Below are positions 51,207 through 60,564 of a DNA stretch of 64,000 nt, piece by piece. The notes beneath the pieces are model-generated. The model did no database searches. It saw only the letters and a program-made list of their open reading frames with translations, and had not been told where the DNA came from. The translations under genes were made by a program, and so were the position numbers. Numbering within the stretch: the first letter of the stretch is position 1; each line of letters begins with the position of its first letter. This stretch comes from Cytophagaceae bacterium UBA7467 (GTDB taxonomy: Bacteria; Bacteroidota; Bacteroidia; Cytophagales; Spirosomataceae): positions 128,358 to 192,357 of the forward strand of contig DLPD01000018.1 of NCBI GenBank assembly GCA_002479785.1, written 5' to 3'.

Positions 51207-52427
51207 TTAACTCTTACTTAGTAATAATAATTGAATGTCTTTAACCGGTTTGTTAAATAGCTTACCGGTGCTAGGTTGCGTAACGAAGCCTTTGTAACAG
51301 AATACGCCCTTCATAAAGGATTTTCCTTGCCAAAGCATTTCCTCCACACCTCCCGTTTTTCCAGCCTTTAAGATGAAGGAGGTCATCAAGTTGCTCATGG
51401 CTAAACTTGCGGTGTGTGCCACCAGAGATGGTATATTAGGTACACAGAAATGAGTTACGCCATATTTTTCGAATGTTGGCTGCTGAATCGTGCGAGCCTC
51501 AGATGTCTCAAAGCAGCCGCCTTGGTCAATACACACATCCAAAATCAGCGTACCAGGATTAAGTTTGCTAACCATTTCTTCGGTCACGATACAAGGGGTA
51601 ATTCCGCTGTCTGAACGCAAGGCCCCTACAATGATTTGCGCATCCTGTAAAGCTTTTGCTAAGTTTTCGGAATCAATGACCTGAGTGACGATGGGGAAAC
51701 CAAGCGCCGCTTTTAGGCGTTGTAATTTGTAAATGTCTTTATCGAAAACTTGGAATTGAATGCCTGCGCTCGCTGCCGCTCGCGCCACTTGCTCCACTAC
51801 CTGTCCAGATCCTAATAGCACTAGGTTGCAGGGAGGAACGCCTGTGACGTGCCCTAACAGCAAACCTTTTTTCTTTTGAATCAAATTAGTCGCAATGGGT
51901 AAAATTAGTTGGCCGGCAATTTCGGCCATTATTTTAATAAATGGGAAGCCCCCGCCATTGTCTTCGACGAATTCGAGGCCGATAGCCATCAACTTTTTGG
52001 CATTAATTGCATCGATTAACTCGGAAGATAAATGCTGGTAAGATGCGCTTGAAATAAAGGCTTGGCCTTCCTTCATGCGGGCGATTTCGGCAAGGGTAGG
52101 AGGGTTGATTTTTAAAGTCAATGCACACCGCCAAATTAAAGCCAAATCCTCGCTCACACTCGCACCGGCTAATAAATAGTCCGAATCACTGAAGCCGGCA
52201 CGCTCTCCCGCGCCTTTTTCGATCACAATTTCGTGGCCATTATTCGTTAATAAGGCAACAGCTTGAGGGCTTAAAGAAATGCGGTTTTCGTTTGGATCTG
52301 ACTCCTTGGGGAGACTAATGCGGATGCTTTGAGCATTCTGCTTCGTCCAAGCCATCGCCTCTAATGGGGCGATTCCTTGTTTCGAAAGTAAGTCCTGAAA
52401 AGGGTTATGCTCTACTATCTTCGCCAT
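51207..52427 (-). CDS. ald: Alanine dehydrogenase (AlaDH/PNT family)
   Basis: 406 residues. The N-terminal AlaDH/PNT domain contains ISLPKESDPNENRISLSPQAVALL (read in parts; K and R of the substrate site) and VIEKGAGERAGFSDSDYLLAGA. The Rossmann part has LVLLGSGQVVEQVARAAASAG and ILDVCIDQGGCFETSEA. It has an N-terminal extension of about 30 residues compared with classical Ald, seen in many Bacteroidota. It interconverts alanine and pyruvate with NAD. Overlaps tsaE by 13 bases. Confidence 0.86.
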   Translation of the reverse strand: MAKIVEHNPFQDLLSKQGIAPLEAMAWTKQNAQSIRISLPKESDPNENRISLSPQAVALLTNNGHEIVIEKGAGERAGFSDSDYLLAGASVSEDLALIWRCALTLKINPPTLAEIARMKEGQAFISSASYQHLSSELIDAINAKKLMAIGLEFVEDNGGGFPFIKIMAEIAGQLILPIATNLIQKKKGLLLGHVTGVPPCNLVLLGSGQVVEQVARAAASAGIQFQVFDKDIYKLQRLKAALGFPIVTQVIDSENLAKALQDAQIIVGALRSDSGITPCIVTEEMVSKLNPGTLILDVCIDQGGCFETSEARTIQQPTFEKYGVTHFCVPNIPSLVAHTASLAMSNLMTSFILKAGKTGGVEEMLWQGKSFMKGVFCYKGFVTQPSTGKLFNKPVKDIQLLLLSKS

Positions 52428-52843
52428 ACAACTTCTAATTTACGGTGCGTGTCATCGACGTGGGAGACGTTAAGTTCCCAATGCTCAAAGGTCCAAAACT
52501 CCTCCGCCTGCTCCGGCCATTCGATTAAACACAGGTGTTCAGAATCAAGATATTCCTCTAATCCAATGTCAAAAGCTTCTTGAGCGTTTTTTAATCGGTA
52601 TAAATCAAAATGATAAACGGGATTTCCTTTTGCATCGATGTATTCATTCACTAATGAAAAGGTAGGGCTTTGGACAGATTGCCTCACCCCTAATTGATGG
52701 CAAATCTCTTTAATTAAGGTTGTTTTTCCTGCACCCATTTGCCCTCGAAACAGCCACACATTGGGATAGGCTTCCGTCTCGCTAAGGAGGCTAGCCGCTA
52801 TTTCTGGCAATTCCGTCCTGCTGTATTTATCCCAGGGTCTCAT
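52415..52843 (-). CDS. tsaE: tRNA threonylcarbamoyladenosine biosynthesis ATPase TsaE
   Basis: A 142-residue P-loop ATPase of the t6A complex (TsaB-D-E). Walker A is FRGQMGAGKTTLIKEI, with the switch-like SPTFSLVNEY and VYHFDLYRLKNAQEAFDIGLEEYL regions and the CLIEWPEQAEEF motif. It overlaps the SDR gene by four bases. TsaE makes t6A, which TcdA (also in this window) converts to ct6A. Confidence 0.95.
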   Translation of the reverse strand: MRPWDKYSRTELPEIAASLLSETEAYPNVWLFRGQMGAGKTTLIKEICHQLGVRQSVQSPTFSLVNEYIDAKGNPVYHFDLYRLKNAQEAFDIGLEEYLDSEHLCLIEWPEQAEEFWTFEHWELNVSHVDDTHRKLEVVWRR

Positions 52844-53541
52844 AGTTCGATATCCCCTAATTGTGGTCTGATTAGTATTTCTTCCAAAACCGTAGAAGAA
52901 TTCATCGAGTAGGCTGAATATATTGTGGAGGCCACATCTTCTGCCGGTATAAACCGAGATTCAGGTAATTCCACCCCATCCCAAGCAGGCGTTAAAGTGG
53001 CTCCTGGTAAAATGGCAGTTACTTTGATGCCTTGTTGTTTAGTCTCCTCGCGCAAGACTTTAGTAAAGCCTAACAGGGCAAATTTACTAATGCAATAGGA
53101 TCCGCCGGCGGTGTAGGCCGTAATAGAGGCCGTAGAGCAGATAGTGAAAATATGGCCTGATTTTTGGGCCTGAAGTGTAGGTAAAAGGGCACGTGTCAAA
53201 TGATAGGCGCTGTATAAATTGGCCTCGATTTGACGCTCTAATACCCCATCTTCTTCATTTTGGATTTGACCTGGCATGAAAAAACCGGCATTGTTAATCA
53301 AAACATCAATGGTCTTGGTTTGTCCTAAAACCCATGTTGCAAAGTTCTGACACTGTTTTTTGTCGCTTAAATCTGCGACAAATGTGTGCAATAATGGCGA
53401 ATTGAACACAGCAGAAAGCGCCTTTAATTTTTCGTCATTTCGTGAACAAGTGTACACGGTAAATCCTTCCGAAAGGAATTTTTTCACTAACGCCTTGCCA
53501 ATTCCTTGGCTACCTCCACTAATTATTGCCGTTTTGTTCAT
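52840..53541 (-). CDS. Short-chain dehydrogenase/reductase
   Basis: A 233-residue classical SDR. The cofactor motif IISGGSQGIGKALVKKF, LINNAGFFMPG, the catalytic Ser in ICSTASITAYTAGGSYCISK with the YxxxK pair, and ATLTPAW after the active site. The basic residue SRN in the cofactor loop (YTCSRNDEK) hints at NADP. The substrate is unknown. The start at 53541 (MNKTAIISGGSQG) is the family start. First gene of the SDR-tsaE-ald run, divergent from mlaE. Confidence 0.88.
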   Translation of the reverse strand: MNKTAIISGGSQGIGKALVKKFLSEGFTVYTCSRNDEKLKALSAVFNSPLLHTFVADLSDKKQCQNFATWVLGQTKTIDVLINNAGFFMPGQIQNEEDGVLERQIEANLYSAYHLTRALLPTLQAQKSGHIFTICSTASITAYTAGGSYCISKFALLGFTKVLREETKQQGIKVTAILPGATLTPAWDGVELPESRFIPAEDVASTIYSAYSMNSSTVLEEILIRPQLGDIEL

Positions 53542-53549
53542 TATCTTTG
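53542..53549 (+). promoter_or_regulatory. -7 promoter box for mlaE
   Basis: TATCTTTG, a full TAnnTTTG match, 30 bases before the mlaE ATG. No -33 box at the usual spacing. Confidence 0.4.
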
Positions 53550-53579
53550 ATAAATATCGATGTGTAATATACCAATCAG

Positions 53580-54311
53580 ATGTCAAAATTAGGCAAATAT
53601 TTAATCTTCCTGGGCAAGCTTTTTACAAATCCAGAAAAATTTCGGGTTTATCTAGCCTTGACGTTTCAAGAATGTGTGGACATCGGTATTAATTCAATTC
53701 TGATTGTAGCGATTGTATCCTCCTTCTTGGGAGCCGTGACTTGTGTGCAAACTGCGGCGAATATGGATAATCCTTTCGTTCCTCAATATATTATCAGCTT
53801 AATTGTTCGAGATTCGACCATTTTAGAGATGGGGCCTACCATTACTTGTGTGGTTTTAGCTGGTAAAATCGGTTCTAACATCGCGGGTCAATTAGGAACC
53901 ATGCGTATTACGGAACAAATCGATGCATTAGAAGTGATGGGGATTAACTCACGCTCCTATTTAGTATTACCTAAAATCATTGCCGCCATGATTACGTTCC
54001 CTATGCTGGTGACTTTAGCTTGCTTTTTGGCTATCTATGGAGGTTATTTAGCCGGCTGGTTAACAGGAGCGATATCCCCGCAAGAATACATTCATGGTTT
54101 ACAATTCCAGTTCAAAGGAAACTACATGATTTTTGCCTTGACTAAATCAGTAGTATTTTCTTTCTTGATCGTCACGATCTCAGCCTTTAAAGGTTTCTAT
54201 ACTAAAGGTGGGGCCTACGAAGTAGGGAAGGCAAGTACCGCCGCAGTAACGAATTCGTGTATTGCCATTTTGATTGCAGATTATCTTTTAGCCCAATTAT
54301 TAGTAGGCTAA
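53580..54311 (+). CDS. mlaE: Mla-type ABC transporter permease (MlaE/YrbE)
   Basis: A 243-residue membrane permease with about five hydrophobic segments. The family signatures are FLGAVTCVQTAANMD, EMGPTITCVVLAGKIGSNIAGQLGTMRITEQIDALEVMGIN (read in parts; the EQIDAL coupling helix) and GGAYEVGKASTAAVTNS near the end. It forms the phospholipid transporter with MlaF and MCE-domain protein MlaD. In this window mlaF is 41 kb away beside murB, and no mlaD follows. Ends tail-to-tail with the transglutaminase gene. Confidence 0.92.
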   Translation: MSKLGKYLIFLGKLFTNPEKFRVYLALTFQECVDIGINSILIVAIVSSFLGAVTCVQTAANMDNPFVPQYIISLIVRDSTILEMGPTITCVVLAGKIGSNIAGQLGTMRITEQIDALEVMGINSRSYLVLPKIIAAMITFPMLVTLACFLAIYGGYLAGWLTGAISPQEYIHGLQFQFKGNYMIFALTKSVVFSFLIVTISAFKGFYTKGGAYEVGKASTAAVTNSCIAILIADYLLAQLLVG

Positions 54312-55162
54312 ATCCGCTCGATAAATACATCAGTAGTTAATTGCGAACTCGCAGGACCTCGATAGGATCCGTAAACGGGTGTAATTTCCTCCGGCAAACA
54401 AGACGCTGCTAATGGAATATGGTTGCCAGAAACAACCTCGTGCTGCGTAGGATCGTAGCCTCTCCAGCCACCACCTGGCAAATAAACCTCCACCCAAGCA
54501 TGCAAATGGTGTGTCTGATTAGGCACATCCACCGGTGAAACCCCAATGTAATAACCCGAAACAAATCGCGTGGCTAAGCCCATTGCGCGGCAAAGAGCGG
54601 AAAACAAGACCGCATAATCCCGGCAAGAACCCTTGCGGTTAATCATCGTGAATTCAGGGGTGTTCGGATTTCCCTCTTCGCGGATTTCGTAGGCGAATTG
54701 GGTGAAAATGAACTCATTCAAGGCAGAAAGATACGCTGAAGTGCTGTATCGTACACCCGAAGCTATTTGGCGTGCCATTTGTTCCACATTAGGGGTAACA
54801 CCCTCTAAACCTAAATAAGGGCTAAGTGTTTTTTGGTAGGAACGAGAATAAGTAATAGGCAATGATTTGCTTTCAAATGGGAAATAGACGAAGTCAAACG
54901 GGTTAAATTCTGTCGTTTCCACTGTGGCTGTCATTTCTATTTCCAGCGAACTCGTGGGATCTTTGAAAAACAAGATATTTTGGATGTTTCCCTCTGGATC
55001 TAGGTTTTTGGAAACCTGAACTGGACTAGGTTGAATGGCTAAATGGAAATCTTGAACCGTCAAAAGGGCACTTTTACGCGGGTGTAAATAGAGGATGTGC
55101 GGATCTAAAGTGACCAACTCACTGTATTCATATCGAAGTTTATGCTGGATACGCGCGATCAT
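54308..55162 (-). CDS. Transglutaminase-like cysteine peptidase-fold protein (Anbu operon)
   Basis: 284 residues. The N-terminal beta-rich domain (bacterial transglutaminase-like N-terminal type) is followed by the core with the catalytic triad: Cys in RKGSCRDYAVLFSALCRAMG, His in HLHAWVEVYLPGGGW and Asp in GYDPTQ. The start at 55162 overlaps the Anbu stop in an ATGA arrangement; the frame extends to 55192. Transglutaminase-like proteins of this kind are standard partners of Anbu and alpha-E proteins. The substrate is unknown; the fold can cleave or form amide bonds. Confidence 0.9.
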   Translation of the reverse strand: MIARIQHKLRYEYSELVTLDPHILYLHPRKSALLTVQDFHLAIQPSPVQVSKNLDPEGNIQNILFFKDPTSSLEIEMTATVETTEFNPFDFVYFPFESKSLPITYSRSYQKTLSPYLGLEGVTPNVEQMARQIASGVRYSTSAYLSALNEFIFTQFAYEIREEGNPNTPEFTMINRKGSCRDYAVLFSALCRAMGLATRFVSGYYIGVSPVDVPNQTHHLHAWVEVYLPGGGWRGYDPTQHEVVSGNHIPLAASCLPEEITPVYGSYRGPASSQLTTDVFIERI

Positions 55163-55884
55163 TTCGTGGGTGAAATTAAGTCTTTCATCCAACCTTCTTC
55201 GATTCCTTCGAGGGATTTACGCAATGCTTCATTCCAGTCATCAGAAATCTTTTGCATGTCTTCCTTGTAGAGTCTGACTTCTTTGGCCTTAAAACTATTC
55301 TTTTCGTAAACCACCACATCGATGGGGAAGTCTACATCATTGGCACTTACTTGGGTAGCGTCGAATGACAAGAAGCCCATTTTTAAGGCGTCTTTTAGCG
55401 AAGTTTCATGGGTCAAATTGCGGTTCAACAAAGGCTTACCATAATTAGAGTTGCCAATAATCTGGTATTTTAAACCATCATTAATTTCGATCCAATTGCC
55501 TTCTGGGAAAATTAAAAACAATTTATGTTCGTTGTCTTTGGGCATTTGTCCTCCCACAATCGCATGTAAATTGAAGGCGTAGCCTTCTTTTTCTAGGGTT
55601 TCACGATCTTCAGCAGCCACTTGTTTTAGTTTTTGACCAAAAGACGTAGCCGCCTGAAACATATAATCATAGGATTCTTCCTCAGCTGCGATGGCTTGAT
55701 TGAAATAGGTGACAGCTTTGTCACGTACAGAACGTAATCCAGCTGTCATAATGAAAAGCGAATGATCTTTAATCTCGTGGATGGAGATTTTCTTATTCGA
55801 ATATACTTCATTACCCGCAGTAATTCGCGTGTCAGCAATGGCAATCAATCCTTCTTTAACGGTAATTCCTAAACAATACGTCAT
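55159..55884 (-). CDS. Anbu-type proteasome-related protease
   Basis: 241 residues of the Ntn-hydrolase fold. The N-terminus MTYCLGITVKEGLIAIADTRITAG (read in two parts) puts Thr2 as nucleophile after Met removal, with the Asp in ADTR and Lys in SNKKISI as active-site partners. This is the pattern of Anbu, the bacterial relative of proteasome beta subunits and HslV. Its neighbours, a transglutaminase and an alpha-E protein, are the classical Anbu neighbourhood. The fourth usual partner, a circularly permuted ATP-grasp protein, is not adjacent. Confidence 0.9.
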   Translation of the reverse strand: MTYCLGITVKEGLIAIADTRITAGNEVYSNKKISIHEIKDHSLFIMTAGLRSVRDKAVTYFNQAIAAEEESYDYMFQAATSFGQKLKQVAAEDRETLEKEGYAFNLHAIVGGQMPKDNEHKLFLIFPEGNWIEINDGLKYQIIGNSNYGKPLLNRNLTHETSLKDALKMGFLSFDATQVSANDVDFPIDVVVYEKNSFKAKEVRLYKEDMQKISDDWNEALRKSLEGIEEGWMKDLISPTK

Positions 55885-55942
55885 ATGATGATGGGTGGCA
55901 AATGGGAGCGCAATATTACATTAATTTTGACAAATAGCCGGC

Positions 55943-56905
55943 CTAATTGACCGGCTTTAAATCAAAATAGGTGTCGTGAATGGTTTGTCCGATGTCGTTA
56001 TTAGAGGTTTGGAAAGCATCTAAAAACTGATGTAAACCTGTATTTAAAATATCTTCAATCTCCGTGAATTGTACTTCAGAAAGAATCTTGGATAGTTTTT
56101 TCTCTGCTAAATTCGAATAGCCTTGGTCAAAAGAAGTCCCGGAAATAGCATATAACGATTGTTCCGCTTCCGTTAAACAATGTACGACAGAGCGTGGAAA
56201 GCCTTTATCGAGGATCAAAAACTCCACAATATTGGTAGGATTTACCACTTTGTATTGCTGGCGGAACATATTGTAGGCTGAAACTGATTTTAAAACGGAA
56301 GACCAGAGCAGTAAGTCTAATGGTGATCCCACCGAATCTACGTTTGGTAAAAGGGTAAAATATTTAACATCTAAAAAGCGAGTGGTTTTATCTGCCCGCT
56401 CTAACAATTTTCCTAATTGCCCAAAATGCCAGCCTTCACCCCGGGTAATCGTTGAATCCACGATGCCATAAAACAATTGACTTCCGGATTTAATTTCTTC
56501 TAAAAAACCTTGGTATCTGGCTAATTCCCAGCTTTTACTTCCCTCCACGCGATCCTTTACCTTCCAATAGATTTGGTTTACATACTCCCACATTTCCTTT
56601 GAAATACTCTCTCGGATAGTTCGAGCATTCTCGCGTGCAGAATACAGGCAAGAAAGTATCGAGTTCGGGTTATTCACATCAAAGGTCATGAAGTGTAATA
56701 CATTCTCTCGGTTGGCTTCGGGATAATGTTCGAAGAAATTGTAATGATCGGCTGTCGCCACAATGAGGGGCTCCCATTGCTCCGGGACATTTGGGGGTAA
56801 ATCTAGGGCAAGATTAAAATTCACCGAGATGAAGCGAGCGTAATTGTCAGCTCTCTCGATGTACCGATTCATCCAATAAATGGAATTGGCTACACGACTT
56901 AACAT
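55943..56905 (-). CDS. Alpha-E domain protein (DUF403, Anbu operon)
   Basis: 320 residues, all helical. The start MLSRVANSIYWMNRYIERADNYARFISVN (read in parts) and VDSTITRGEGWHFGQLGKLLERADKTTRFLDVKY match the alpha-E family (COG2307). No catalytic residue is known. The protein regularly accompanies ATP-grasp and transglutaminase genes, and together they are predicted to make or process a small peptide. First gene of the operon, 58 bases before Anbu and divergent from pyrD. Confidence 0.9.
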   Translation of the reverse strand: MLSRVANSIYWMNRYIERADNYARFISVNFNLALDLPPNVPEQWEPLIVATADHYNFFEHYPEANRENVLHFMTFDVNNPNSILSCLYSARENARTIRESISKEMWEYVNQIYWKVKDRVEGSKSWELARYQGFLEEIKSGSQLFYGIVDSTITRGEGWHFGQLGKLLERADKTTRFLDVKYFTLLPNVDSVGSPLDLLLWSSVLKSVSAYNMFRQQYKVVNPTNIVEFLILDKGFPRSVVHCLTEAEQSLYAISGTSFDQGYSNLAEKKLSKILSEVQFTEIEDILNTGLHQFLDAFQTSNNDIGQTIHDTYFDLKPVN

Positions 56906-56987
56906 AGGCTATAAATTTTTCTAAAATGCTTGATATCTTAAAATTAGGATTTTTTTTCAGAGTGAGGCATCAGCCCATCCTTTTTTG

Positions 56988-56995
56988 TATTTTTG
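56988..56995 (+). promoter_or_regulatory. -7 promoter box for pyrD
   Basis: TATTTTTG, a full TAnnTTTG match, 26 bases before the pyrD ATG at 57022. It lies between the divergent alpha-E and pyrD genes. Confidence 0.42.
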
Positions 56996-57021
56996 TCTAT
57001 TAATTCGTCCAAAAAATCCAC

Positions 57022-58050
57022 ATGTTTTATCAAATTTTCATAAAACCTCTTTTCTTTTTATTCAATCCTGAACGAGCCCATTACCTAGCGGCTGATTTAA
57101 TTCGCTTAACCTTGCGAATTCCTGGAATGTCTTTGCTTTTCAAAGCCTTGTTTCAAGTGGAGGACAAACGATTAGAAAGGACGGTTTTTGGACTACATTT
57201 CCCCAATCCTGTAGGTTTAGCTGCCGGGTTTGATAAGAATGCAATGTTGATTGATGAATTCGCAGAATTGGGTTTTGGATTTATTGAGGTGGGTACCGTT
57301 ACCCCTAAGCCTCAGGATGGTAATCCCAAGCCGCGTTTATTCCGTTTGCTCGAAGATGAAGCGATCATTAATCGCATGGGATTTAATAACGAGGGCTTAG
57401 CCGCGATGAAAGCTCGATTAGAGAAACGTCGTTCAAAGGTGATTGTAGGAGGTAATTTAGGGAAGAACAAAGTAACTCCTAATGAATTAGCGGATGACGA
57501 CTACCGCCAAGGATTCGAAGCTCTATATGATGTGGTGGATTATTTTGTGGTGAACGTAAGTTCGCCTAACACCCCTAATTTACGCGCACTTCAAGAAAAA
57601 GAGCCACTTAAACAGTTGTTGCAGACCCTGCAAGATTTGAATGCCTTAAAGCCGGTTCAGAAACCAATATTATTAAAAATCGCGCCTGATTTGAGTAATG
57701 ATCAATTAGACGACGTAATTGACATTGTGTTAGAAACGCGCTTAGCCGGCGTCATTGCGACGAATACAACCCTTTCACGAGAAGGTTTGCAATCTGTTCA
57801 CAAAGAAGAAACGGGAGGATTAAGTGGAAAGCCTTTGGCCAAAAGATCAACCGAGGTGGTGGCTTATTTACATCAAAAATCCAATGGTCAGTTTCCCATC
57901 ATTGGGGTAGGAGGAATTCATTCCGGAGCGGATGCCATCGAAAAACTGAAAGCAGGAGCTTCATTAGTGCAAATTTATTCCGGCTTCATCTACGAGGGCC
58001 CTGGATTGATTAAAGAAATAAACCAAGAAATACTCGCGGCTGGACTCTAA
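57022..58050 (+). CDS. pyrD: Dihydroorotate dehydrogenase (quinone), class 2
   Basis: A 342-residue membrane-associated enzyme of pyrimidine synthesis. The N-terminal hydrophobic/amphipathic segment [22 protein letters not shown] is the membrane-binding part of class 2. [58 protein letters not shown] (catalytic Ser) and [28 protein letters not shown] (read in parts; FMN phosphate site) follow. Electrons go to the quinone pool. Confidence 0.97.
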   Translation: MFYQIFIKPLFFLFNPERAHYLAADLIRLTLRIPGMSLLFKALFQVEDKRLERTVFGLHFPNPVGLAAGFDKNAMLIDEFAELGFGFIEVGTVTPKPQDGNPKPRLFRLLEDEAIINRMGFNNEGLAAMKARLEKRRSKVIVGGNLGKNKVTPNELADDDYRQGFEALYDVVDYFVVNVSSPNTPNLRALQEKEPLKQLLQTLQDLNALKPVQKPILLKIAPDLSNDQLDDVIDIVLETRLAGVIATNTTLSREGLQSVHKEETGGLSGKPLAKRSTEVVAYLHQKSNGQFPIIGVGGIHSGADAIEKLKAGASLVQIYSGFIYEGPGLIKEINQEILAAGL

Positions 58051-58112
58051 TTTGATTTTGTAAATCGGATCAAAAAAGCGAAATTTATAAGATTATAACC
58101 TTGGTTCCCACA

Positions 58113-60563
58113 ATGGCAAAAAAGATTAGTAACACTACAAGTACCTTACAACTTAATTTTGAGCAAGATAAGCCCAAAAGAAAAATGGATGGCGCTGTTT
58201 TATACCGCATTCAGTTAATTATAGCCGCCTTTTTGTTTCTGATTGGTACCCTTTTATTGGTATCATTTGGCTCTAGTTTTTTCGTAGGTGTTTCGGATCA
58301 AAGTGAGGTAGAGCGAGGCGTGGTGGACACTATCAAGGGTTCTGATATTCCCATTAAAAACTTTGCGGGACTTTTAGGGGCTAAAATTGCCCACTTTTTT
58401 TTATTCAAGACTTTTGGATGGTCAACCTTACTGTTAATCCCCTTATTCTATTTATCGGCGTTAAAAGTGGGATTCAAAAAGGAGATTTATTCCTTAGAAC
58501 GCTTGTCTTGGCAGGTTTTATTTTACATTCTTTGGTTTAGTTTACTGGCAGGATTTTTTGTTTTCTCGCTTGATTTACCTCATTCCATTGGAGGTGGAGT
58601 AGGGTATTTCGTGAACGAGAAATTGTATCAATTATTAGGTTACTTATCCATCTTTGTGATTGGTTTTGGCGGATTTATCTTTTTGGTTTTATTCTATCAA
58701 TTAAATCCTAAAAAGGCAGTTGTTGCTGCACCTTTGACAACAGAGGAAGAGGAGGAAGAAGAAGAAAGTCTGTTTATTGATGAAGATGGGCCTTCGGTTC
58801 ATGTAGATAACGATGATTTACAAGAGTTTAGACCCATTGTTCCGCCGGTGGTGGAAGAGGTGGTCTCAGAGATAGAAGCTCCGGTTGAAGTACCGGAAGA
58901 GCTTGTTCCTGAACCAATAGTCGCGGAAGAAAAGAAAGAGGATGATTTAGACTTTACTTATAAAGTGGCTGATGTGGCAGATGAAGTAATCGAAGAAGAA
59001 CCTGCTCCGGTGTCTCGAGAGATCAAAGCCAATGATTTAGTAGAGCAATTTGGCCTATATGATCCTACAGCCGATTTGCCTAAATACCAGTTTCCTACGA
59101 TCGATTTATTAAAAGAATACGATCAAAAGAATCAGACATCGCAAGTGACGATGGATGAATTGAAGGCAAACAAGGAAAAAATTGTTGAGACTTTATTGAA
59201 TTACGGTATCGGGATTCAAAAGATTGAAGCTACGATTGGGCCCACTGTTACCCTATATGAAATTGTCCCTAAGGCCGGTGTTCGCGTCAGCAAAATCACT
59301 TCTCTTGAAGATGATTTATCCCTTTCATTGGCTGCCATGGGAGTTCGTATTATTGGCCAAATGCCGGGTAAAGACACCATCGGTATCGAGGTAGCTAACA
59401 AGAACCGTGAAATGGTTCCAGTTCGTGCGGTAATCGGTTCTGAGAAGTTCCAAAAATCTACTTTCGATTTGCCTATCACCCTAGGAAAGACGATTTCGAA
59501 TGAAATTTTCGTTGCAGATTTAGCTAAAATGCCTCACCTTTTAATGGCTGGTGCTACAGGTCAAGGTAAGTCTGTAGGTTTAAATATGCTATTGACTTCT
59601 TTGATTTACAAGAAGCACCCAGCGACATTGAAGTTTGTTTTGGTTGACCCTAAGAAAGTAGAATTGTCTCTTTTCAACAAATTAGAGCGTCATTTCTTGG
59701 CTTGTCTTCCGGATTCAGCAGAAGCGATTATTACCGATACGAAGAAGGTAGTGAATACCCTGAATTCCTTGTGTAAGGAGATGGACTTGCGGTATGATAA
59801 GTTAAAGGACGCAGGTTGCCGTAACATTAAAGAATACAATCAGAAGTTCATTAACCGTCGCTTGAATCCAAACGAGCACGACTTTATGCCGTACATCGTT
59901 TTAGTCATTGATGAGCTAGCGGACTTAATGTTAACGGCGGGTAAAGAAGTAGAACACCCAATTGCGCGTTTAGCCCAGTTAGCTCGTGCCATCGGTATTC
60001 ACCTAGTTGTAGCAACACAACGACCTTCAGTGAACGTTATTACCGGTACCATTAAGGCAAACTTCCCAGCGCGTCTTTCCTTTAAAGTAATGTCCAAAAT
60101 TGATTCACGCACCATCCTAGATGCCGGCGGCGCAGATCAGTTAGTGGGGATGGGGGATATGTTATTATCGATGGGATCCGAAGTGATTCGTTTGCAATGT
60201 GCGTTCGTAGATACTCCTGAGGTAGAAGATATCTGTGATTTCATCGGAAACCAACAAGGCTACACCTCAGCTTATTTATTGCCAGAACCTGACTCTGAGG
60301 AAATGGGTGGACAGGATCGCGGGGATTTCGATCCAAGTGATCGAGATTCATTCTTCGATGAAGCAGCCCGATTAGTTGTGATGCACCAGCAAGGTAGTAC
60401 CTCGCTAATTCAACGCAAGTTGAAATTAGGCTACAATCGTGCAGGTCGTTTAATTGATCAATTAGAGGCGGCAGGAATCGTAGGTTCATTTGGTGGTTCG
60501 AAGGCAAGAGAAGTGCTCGTGAAATCAGAGACTGAATTAGAAGAGATTTTGAAAAATTTATAA
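58113..60563 (+). CDS. ftsK: DNA translocase FtsK
   Basis: 816 residues. Four hydrophobic segments lie in about the first 200 residues. A linker rich in Glu/Val/Pro follows (about 205-320), then the RecA-like motor: Walker A LLMAGATGQGKSVGLNML (about residue 487), Walker B YIVLVIDELADLML (about 605), and ATQRPSVNVITGTIKANFPAR. The C-terminal gamma winged helix (STSLIQRKLKLGYNRAGRLIDQLE, read in parts) should recognise polar KOPS-like sequences and contact XerD. I use ATG 58113 (MAKKISNTT) rather than TTG 58101. lolA follows after one base. Confidence 0.95.
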   Translation: MAKKISNTTSTLQLNFEQDKPKRKMDGAVLYRIQLIIAAFLFLIGTLLLVSFGSSFFVGVSDQSEVERGVVDTIKGSDIPIKNFAGLLGAKIAHFFLFKTFGWSTLLLIPLFYLSALKVGFKKEIYSLERLSWQVLFYILWFSLLAGFFVFSLDLPHSIGGGVGYFVNEKLYQLLGYLSIFVIGFGGFIFLVLFYQLNPKKAVVAAPLTTEEEEEEEESLFIDEDGPSVHVDNDDLQEFRPIVPPVVEEVVSEIEAPVEVPEELVPEPIVAEEKKEDDLDFTYKVADVADEVIEEEPAPVSREIKANDLVEQFGLYDPTADLPKYQFPTIDLLKEYDQKNQTSQVTMDELKANKEKIVETLLNYGIGIQKIEATIGPTVTLYEIVPKAGVRVSKITSLEDDLSLSLAAMGVRIIGQMPGKDTIGIEVANKNREMVPVRAVIGSEKFQKSTFDLPITLGKTISNEIFVADLAKMPHLLMAGATGQGKSVGLNMLLTSLIYKKHPATLKFVLVDPKKVELSLFNKLERHFLACLPDSAEAIITDTKKVVNTLNSLCKEMDLRYDKLKDAGCRNIKEYNQKFINRRLNPNEHDFMPYIVLVIDELADLMLTAGKEVEHPIARLAQLARAIGIHLVVATQRPSVNVITGTIKANFPARLSFKVMSKIDSRTILDAGGADQLVGMGDMLLSMGSEVIRLQCAFVDTPEVEDICDFIGNQQGYTSAYLLPEPDSEEMGGQDRGDFDPSDRDSFFDEAARLVVMHQQGSTSLIQRKLKLGYNRAGRLIDQLEAAGIVGSFGGSKAREVLVKSETELEEILKNL

Positions 60564-60564
60564 G

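Noticed and set aside
58101..58112. TTG start of ftsK four codons upstream
   Set aside because: The ATG at 58113 follows after four non-conserved codons and is the simpler start.
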